From NCBI RefSeq assembly GCF_000002995.4, contig NW_025062475.1, positions 10,358,187-10,422,186 of the forward strand: a stretch of DNA of 64,000 bases, read 5' to 3'. Positions 56,334 through 64,000 of this stretch are shown here, one piece after another (positions within the stretch are counted from its first letter, which is position 1; each line of letters opens with the position of its first letter). The notes beneath the pieces were generated by a model. It saw only the letters and a program-made list of their open reading frames with translations, was not told the DNA's origin and ran no database searches. The position numbers and the translations under genes are program-made. This stretch comes from Brugia malayi. Its lineage: Eukaryota; Nematoda; Chromadorea; Rhabditida; Onchocercidae.

Positions 56334-56764
56334 GATGATTTTAACTTAGATTATAATTTAAGTGAATTGAATTGGTTGTTTTAAGTATGGTACGCTGTTT
56401 TGTTATCTCAATTTGTTGATTTTTCAAATTGATATTTTAAAAATTAGCTATTAAAATATTGATTTAAAGGGTTAAATTTCTGGTAGAAGAAAATATAAAG
56501 TGTTTCCAAATTCTGTACTTTATGTAACTTTAACTTTATGTACTACTTGATTTCTTATTTCACAAGGTATTTTCATTTATTTTCAAAATTGTATTTCTTT
56601 AGGAAATGCTTAATTTACATGTCTGTCAATAATTTTATCACAGTTCTCTTCAAAAATGTTTACAGCATTTTTGACTTTCCTTTCTTATCGAGCCTAAGAT
56701 ATTTATCAATGTGGAAGACGATCGGAATTGTACATGAGAGTTTCAAAAAATTGTTACTAACGTA

Positions 56765-56770
56765 AATAAA
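56765..56770 (+). terminator. AATAAA poly(A) signal candidate for SLC6
   Basis: This AATAAA lies about 430 bases after the SLC6 stop and is followed by T/GT-rich sequence. Use is inferred. Confidence 0.35.
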
Positions 56771-59700
56771 TATGTCTTATATGCATTATTATTACTTGTT
56801 CATATAAATTTTTAAGCTTATTTTTATTTCATTTTTTATGATCTATTTTCGGCTTTCATATAACATAGATTTGCAAAATTTAAGCTTTTATTCTTCCTAA
56901 CACAATGTTTCTTCGTTCAGGAATTGAATTTGGCTTTGAATACATGTTTTTTTTTTTCTTTTTTTTTTTTTAATTCAAAACAATTTGCAACTGATGAATT
57001 AAATTTGCACTTTAACGAACCAAACAGTTTTCCCATTCTTTTTCTCGAGACATTTTGTTTTGCTCACAAACTTACAATTATTCGTTTTCGGTGGATGAAA
57101 GTTTCACATCTCATTCATTTAATTTGTCTTTTATTTTTTTCCCCTTATTTATTCTTCTGTAAAAGAAGTAAAATGTCTTATTTTGTTGAAATTTTGAACC
57201 ATTTGATATTCATTTAACTTTTATTCTTTCTGCTTGCTTTATGCCCAGCTGTAATTGTTCTTTTTTTTTCATGGACAAAATTGTATTATTTTCATTTGAA
57301 CCTCAGTTATTGTTGGATCTATCATTCCAGCTAAATTGATTTGTTTCGTTAAATTTTATTTGAAACTTTGTTTTTTTTTTGTTTATATGATTGAAAAAAT
57401 TATGTATATAAGGTGCAGAAGCCCTAATAACTTTCTTCAGTAAGTCAACTTTAAAATTTGGAATATTTTCTTGGTTTTCTTTTTCTAGTTTTCCATTTGC
57501 ACAGTTTTTTCAACTTCGAAATAACATAAGAAATTGCTGACTAGGATGAAATGCAGTAAATTTCCTTGAAGTGATTAATTGTATATCTGCCAAAATGTAA
57601 ATACTTCGGAACGGATTATGAGGTGTGGACTTACGAACCGGTTGTAACTGTGTTTGGGATATTTATCCGTGTGCAGTAATTTGATATTCGACTTTCTTTT
57701 ATCTTAGCATTGCTTCAATAGTTGTAAACAGTGTAATCATTCTGGCTTGCCATCAACTGTTGTTTTTCATTCTTATGTACTCATTTTCTCTTAATTTTGA
57801 AATTATTTTTGGATAACTCTGCTAGGTGTTATAGTTTTTCTTGTTTATTATTTTTTTGATCATTACTAATTATTATTTATTTACTACTTATTATTCGTGT
57901 TATTATAATCTAATAACTACTTTGGCATAATATATATATTTCATAGTGTATTAGAATGTGATTTGTGTATATTTCATGTTGAAATTCTATAAAATTTTCT
58001 GATTTGCCAATTTCTTCCTTACCAATTCCGTTTGCTAGAAATCAGTACAAGTCATTTTTCTTTCGGCATAAAGAGGAATTTCGAGAATTCTTGAAAAACT
58101 AAAATTTTTCACGAATTTGTTGGGTTTTCCGAAAAGGAAAAGCATTTTTCAGATTTTTTTTTCTTTTATCAGTAATTTTAACCGGAAAAAAAGCTGCTGT
58201 TCTTGGATTTGTTATTGTTTCGTTCATCAATTTTAAAAGACAAGGGAATAATTTTCAAAATTTGACCTAATTATGAGATTCACCGGTGTTGATTTAAATT
58301 TCAGTTCCTGTTTTGTCTTTTTTTTTGGTATCTTCGAGGATAAAATTTCTCTTTCCTATTCCTCTTTAAGTTAAGATATATTGTTATTTTGAACTGCTTT
58401 TTGATGAATTATCATTCGATTATTTCCCTCTTTTACAGTTAAAACGAATTCATTCATCAAGAATTTTCTCTCCTTGCTCTTATCATTTTGCTGATATTTA
58501 ATTAATTAGTAACAGAAATTTCTTTAATAGTTCTATTTATTTTATTTGTTTCTCTGCCCTCATAAATTTCATTCTTTTCCAAAAATGAAATTTTTATAAT
58601 GAGATATAAGATTTTAAATTTAATTCGTTAACGGTTACGTCTGTAACAGTTTGACATTTTTCTTGCTATCAGTCAATCAATCAATCAGTCATTTTTATTC
58701 CTTTTTTTCTATTTTTCTCTTTTTAATACCTAATAAGAGAAAAGAAAGGAATTTTTGCGCTTCTTTTTAGATAATCGATAAGCCAAATAGATAGTTTATA
58801 AGCAAAGAGAATGTAAGAATGCGGCAGTGTCATTCGAACTATTTGTTTCTTTATTTCTTTTTTTTTTTTCTAATTGTTAGGGATGAACTTTTTATAAATA
58901 TTTTCAATTTTCTTGTCAGTGTAGTTTGTTGTTTTTCCTTTTTTCTATTTATATCAGATTATTGATTTATTGGTATAAATAAAGTTCTCTTTTGTTATGA
59001 ATGATAAATTTTGATAGAAATTTACTCATTTTTTAAAACTAATCATTACATTATCATCTTTCAAATATAATTGAAATAAATTATTCGTGTAAAAACGATC
59101 ATCTAAAAATCCATTTATAAAATGCAATATAAGAATATGTTAGAGATATTCCACCACTTATTCTTATCGTTATTTAACTTCTAACTTTCATCACTTAATT
59201 TCTAGATTTAATCATCTGTTTTTTAAATTCCAAAGATTTTTGTTAATTCTTACTTATTATTCAAAAGTAATATTTGCTTCCGATACTACTATATAAGACA
59301 ATGTGAAAGTGAGTAAACAAAGAGTGGAGAAAATGACTCATTAATTAAGAGAAGTATCGATGATTAATTGATTAATGAGGAGAGGTGACAATAATCAATT
59401 TCCGACATGGAGGAATTATAAATCACGACCGTTTACTACCGCTGTGGGGTCATTCTCGCTGCTATAAATATTCCGTACGGTTGTTTAATTTTGATATTAT
59501 TGCATATGTTACTAATTATTATGCTACTGTCTAGGATAATTTATCCATCCCTAATTTCTTTAATGGTACTTTATTGGTTCCTAATGATACCATTTTTGAT
59601 GATACAATTTTGTGGCGCTATTTGTGATGGTATTTTTGTTGTATTATATTATTCCAAATGATGATCAAAATGATACATCAAATATTATGAATTTTTTTCA

Positions 59701-60789
59701 TTTATTTTATTTTATTTTATGAAGTATTTCTTGGATTTCTCCTTCATTTATTACTTATATGAATTTGTTGAGTGTCCAAAATAATACGGCGAAGATTGTT
59801 ACCATATTTTTTTACGTATATCTCATAGCTGTCATATAAATGTCATACTTCACGTACAAATAATCTCATAACTTTCCCTCTCCACATATTATGAGTAACT
59901 TGCTGCCATTTAGAAGTAATTCTATGTGAAATTGTTTATCGTGATAGATGAGTCAGAAATTTTGCTAATAGATGATGAAAAATGAAGAAACTTAAAACAA
60001 AACAATCCTGTAACAATGTGATTAATAAATGTATCCTTCTTATTAGCTATTAAATCCTTCCTTGAATTTCAACTTTATGATGTTTTGGTAGGTTCAAGTC
60101 CTAGCAAAGACTTGTAATTTCTGCAAATTTTATATATTATTGGTAATAATTTCTTTTTTTTGAGTTTATTTCTTTTGAAGTTTTTTTTTTTTCTGCACAC
60201 AAAGTAGGAAATATTTATTAATTATATTGATTTAAAAAAAAAAAAAATAAAAATCACTTATCTTCTGATGATGTGATACCTCTTTGCTGCTTTCTTCCAT
60301 TGCATAATCTTATGATTTTTATTCTCCCACTTTAAAGTGTGATGTATTTCTCGATTTTATGCTTATGATAATGTTAATGTTTGCCGTAAATTTTAAAGTT
60401 ACAATACTGTTTGTTAGTTTGCGCTCAATTTTGTTATTTCAGCAATCGTATGTTCAGTTAGTACAAAACTGGCTTGGCTTTGATATTACTGCAAAATATT
60501 CGTGAAATTTTATAGGTTTGTTATGATTATTATTGTCGTTCTTTCTCACTCAGAAATTTCCGGTTCTATAATAAATTATCAATTAGAATGTAATTTTAAT
60601 TTGAATTTCGCAAATATCTACCTTTTCTATTTTGTCCAGTACTATGGAAAATGTGATGTAAAGGAAGAGCAGTGAAATATTTTCAAAAAAGAAAAATCTA
60701 TAAAAAATGGATCAAGTTTTTGTTTCAGTTATGCAGTTGATAAGTTATCTACCTTTCTCTTTAAAGAATTTAATTTCAAAATGTTAAAT

Positions 60790-60796
60790 TTTTTAG
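60790..60796 (+). promoter_or_regulatory. Trans-splice acceptor before TMEM120 ATG
   Basis: TTTTTAG is followed by CC and then the ATG, with no coding exon upstream. This is a typical nematode leader-addition site, inferred from sequence. Confidence 0.6.
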
Positions 60797-60798
60797 CC

Positions 60799-63217
60799 AT
60801 GGCAGATGAGAAAAGCCCATTTGTTCGTATATCCGATGAATGGCGTTCATTGAAAGATGAATTTGAAGAAATTGAGGTTTGGAATTTTCTATATTTTCTT
60901 CTTTCATTATATTACTGACATAATTTGCTTGGTAATGATTGGATAAATGTTCCAAGTATAGATCAAAAAAGAATTAATATTTCAAACTAAAATATTTTGA
61001 AGTGAAAATTCTTAGTCTGTTTATACGCTTTGTACACTTACATATTAAATAATTTAACTGATAATTAGACTAAGTTTAGTGGAATTCGAAATTTGCAAAC
61101 TATTTACGGTACTTATCTAAATACCGTAAACATTTTTTTTAAGTCAAAAATTTTCAAAAAATATAACAGGACTTTTACAGGATCATCATCGTATCTATTT
61201 GGGCAAATTACAAGAAGTGTCTAAGTTGCAAGAAGGATGCCAAAAGTCAGTGAAACATTGTCTATATCGAATATCCAAGATTAGAGAATCTCTGAGAAGG
61301 TTTTCATTTGTTTAATTAAATTGAAATCTGGTCTAAAAATATGGTTTTATCTTTTTTTTAAAGTCATTTCCATGAAAGATATATGATTAAATTATTTGTC
61401 AATTTGATTTATTTTTAGCTTAAAAGGTAAAGAGCAATCCGAAAATGTCGAATATTTGAAAACGGTGAGGGAAGGTATTGCGGAACTAGAAAGGAGATCG
61501 CAAGATATGAAGGGTGAATTACCTGTACAAAGTAATGGGTAAGTCAGATAAATTCATTAGATATTTCAGAATAGTTTTCAATAATTTGCAGTGAAATCCG
61601 TGAGTTAATAATTTCTAAATGTTAGACATCACTGAGACAGATTTTTTTTTAGCAACAAAAAATTGACTGAAACGTAATTATTTCTTTATGATGATAATGA
61701 TTGATTGTGAAATAGAAATTTACTGAAATTTTAGTTTGTATCTGTCGATTATCCTTGGTAGTAACTTAAATGTTTCATTAATGAATAAAAATGATCGTTA
61801 TCGATATAAGAAGGAATACGAGAAGTTCAAAGTTACCGTAAATTGTGCCCTGCTGTCTCTTCTCTTTTTCGCATATATATTTACATCAAGGTTTATTTTT
61901 CTTTTTTCTTTGACTGTAGGAAAAGGAAAGGCGTGTTAAATTTTAAAGAGTACTCTTTCTTCAATACGGACCAAGTTTAATTCCATTACTTTATTATATT
62001 AGCCATTACATGATTTAGTGCAAAATCTCGATTTCTCCATTATAATTTATCCAATAAATCAACGATTTTTCAATATGTCATCGCGAATTTTACACACTTT
62101 CAATTTTAGAGTTCTTGATTTAGCAATAAATTTCGTATTGGTATGGTTTTATTGTACTTTAACAATACGTGAAGCAATATTACGAATTAATGGGTCAAGG
62201 TATCATGTTATTGTATTTTAAAATTTTGCATTTTTTCCTAAAATTTTTAATCACAAATATTCAAATGTTTAGGAATAAAACTTCCTTAATAATTTTATTA
62301 TAATTTTAGGATTAAAGGCTGGTGGATAATGCATCATTATGTTTCGTGTGTACTTTCTGGTATAACTGTAACATGGGGAGATGGAGAATGTTATCGAAGT
62401 ATTCGGACACAGTTTATTATGTTTTGTTTTTTTCTCGCTTTTGTTCAGGTTCGTTTGTTCTTTTAATTTGTAGATTCTTGTTAAATTATTGACCGATTTG
62501 ATTTTTATGAATATAATATTTTGGTAAGATATAACATTTTTCCTTTTAGCTTTTGCAATGCCGCTATCAAACTGGTTGTTTACGACGTTTGCATGCATTA
62601 GGACAACGATACAGCATGGATGTATCTGTCGGTGGGAGAAATTTTATATATATTTTATAAATTACTGATATTTAAATTACTTCTATTTTTGTATCATTTC
62701 TTATTTCAGAGGGATTTAGCAGCTGGATGTTCAAAGGATTAACTTTCTTAATACCCTTCCTTATTCTAACTTATATTTTTCAATTCTACAATTCCTACAA
62801 ATTATATTACTTATCGAAAGCTCCAATTTGTATTAGTCAGTGGCAGGTAATTCTTCTCTGATTATTCCTATAAACCGAAATCTGTGTTATTAGTTATAAA
62901 CTTGTGTGGTCGGCTTACTATGTAGTTAATGATTTTATCGAATGATTAAACAAGATAAGAGCTGGAAATGTGAATACGATAACTGCTTCTATATGCTTCA
63001 TTTCTAGCTTAAAATCTTACTTTTACAATTAAATCAACAATTAAATGTCATTTTGCAGGTGCAGATTCTTGCATATGGATTCTTTCTAGTAGCTTGCTGC
63101 AATATGTCTACATTACTTTCGGTTCTTGTAAATAAGTGGAAGCAAGGTGGGCATAAAAGAACTTTAGCAGCCCTTCGATCCAAATATCGTGCAAACTCAC
63201 CTGTTAAAATAGAATGA
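60799..63217 (+). CDS. TMEM120: TMEM120 (TMPIT/TACAN family) membrane protein
   Basis: Multi-pass membrane protein of the nuclear envelope and ER. In mammals TMEM120A/B bind coenzyme A, have an ELOVL-like fold and influence adipocyte differentiation; a mechanosensitive-channel role (TACAN) has been disputed. Exons: 60799-60876, 61181-61299, 61419-61538, 61735-61890, 62110-62199, 62310-62448, 62550-62631, 62710-62846 and 63059-63217, in frame, 359 aa (the human proteins are slightly shorter). The N-terminal third is a coiled coil ([31 protein letters not shown]). The membrane part has the family blocks [65 protein letters not shown], and [17 protein letters not shown]. The WW..HHYVS segment lines the CoA pocket in the human structures. 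The C-terminal tail is basic and slightly extended. Confidence 0.95.
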
Positions 63218-64000
63218 AACTAGAAATTTACTCTTTTTTGAGGGAAATATTGCATTGCTCAAATTTTTCTATTCTCTTTATTTCTTTAGAGAAACCAAAA
63301 ATTACAAATGAAAATTTTAAGAACATGCGGAAAATTAATGTATGGAAAGGTCGAAACAAAATCGGTATCATTTAACAATTACTACCTCGAAAAAAAGTAG
63401 TCTGGTAAAGCTATTTAAGTACATTTTTTTCTTTTTTGAGACAATAACTTTAAAAATTTAATACGATGAAATTTTGGTTTCGGAAATAGAAATGAATGTT
63501 CAGCTGTTCACTGTAATTCATTCGTCTCAAACAAAGGATACAATTGCCATGCAAATAAGCTTGAAGTATGTCAAATAAGTACAATATATGTATACCTAAT
63601 TTATATTAATTAGTTTAATTTTGTACAATTTTAATGATACACATGTTTGACTCATTCGAAACTATCCTTTGTTTGACATTGAATCGAATTAAAATTTTCG
63701 ATTAACCCAAAATTTCAGTACATTTTCTATATCCTTTTCAATAACTGTCTTTTTTTTTTTACTAAAATGACCTAATTATTGATTGGCGTTCCAGTCTTTA
63801 TCCTTTTTTCCCTTATATCTGCATTGAATAATCGTCTTAAAAAAATTTAATTCATTAAAATTTAAAAATCTTTCCCTGGTTTAAGTGTTCAGGTTTTCGT
63901 TTTTATTGTATTACAACAAAAATGGATTCATCTATCCTTTTTCTTTTCAAAAAAAAAAAAAGGAGGAGGAATATCAGTTGTATTAGAGAAACGATTTGTA
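63218..64000. other. TMEM120 3' flank
   Basis: AT-rich, with no open frame of note and no clear AATAAA. Nothing else is supported up to the window end. Confidence 0.6.

Larger units (their letters stand above)
56334..60798. other. 4.5-kb T-rich intergenic region
   Basis: This holds the SLC6 3' flank and the TMEM120 upstream region. It contains GT-rich microsatellite sequence earlier (56020-56080, inside SLC6 intron 14) and long T-runs throughout. A small, less AT-rich island with a TATA-like motif sits at 59425-59485. Open frames at 56538-56765 and 56924-57217 are Phe/Leu-rich artefacts of T-runs. Confidence 0.55.

Noticed and set aside
56924..57217. 97-codon frame downstream of SLC6
   Set aside because: Phe-rich translation of T-runs in the 3' flank.

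Overview
The window looks like nuclear DNA from a nematode, most likely a clade III (filarial/spirurid) worm. It is very AT-rich. Nearly every gene is split into many small exons by mostly short introns that end in TTTCAG or TTTTAG. Several start codons sit 3-5 bases after a strong 3' splice site with no upstream exon, as expected for spliced-leader trans-splicing. The protein set is typically metazoan and resembles C. elegans. The species assignment is inference; no rRNA, mitochondrial or spliced-leader RNA sequence was seen. There is no sign of bacterial DNA, CRISPR, phage or an intact transposon.

Layout: 1-5.1 kb is gene-free; 5.2-11.3 kb (+) is an 11-exon alpha-tubulin; 13.0-16.6 kb (-) is COQ7/CLK-1; 17.5-19.9 kb (-) is a ZnT6-like cation-diffusion protein (toc-1-like); 20.9-25.7 kb (-) is kinesin-associated protein KAP-1; 26.1-27.7 kb (+) is an unrecognised IQ-motif protein; 29.2-33.8 kb (-) is eIF4B; 38.6-39.8 kb (-) is the HSP90 co-chaperone p23; 42.2-43.0 kb (-) is dynein light chain LC8; 45.0-48.2 kb (-) is ARPC2; 50.8-56.3 kb (+) is a divergent SLC6 transporter; 60.8-63.2 kb (+) is TMEM120. 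I rebuilt exons by hand from splice signals, reading phase and remembered family sequences. Apart from one junction in the IQ gene, every reconstructed model keeps frame from start to stop. The first exons of kap-1 and toc-1 are less certain.

Themes: three genes concern microtubules or microtubule motors (alpha-tubulin with an acetylatable K40, kap-1, dlc-1). The 407-bp divergent promoter between kap-1 and the orphan IQ gene contains a perfect RFX/DAF-19-like X-box. The identical 13-mer, next to a CCAAT box, lies upstream of dlc-1. This makes the IQ protein a candidate new ciliary component, which I consider the best lead in the window. The kap-1, toc-1, clk-1 run is co-directional, and toc-1 followed by clk-1 is, as I recall, also an operon in C. 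elegans. Other leads are a 36-bp minisatellite that has multiplied the splice acceptor of COQ7 exon 2, two GC-AG introns, an SLC6 protein with altered ion and substrate positions, an eIF4B whose RRM has lost its RNA-stacking aromatics, and two perfect single-base-centre palindromes.
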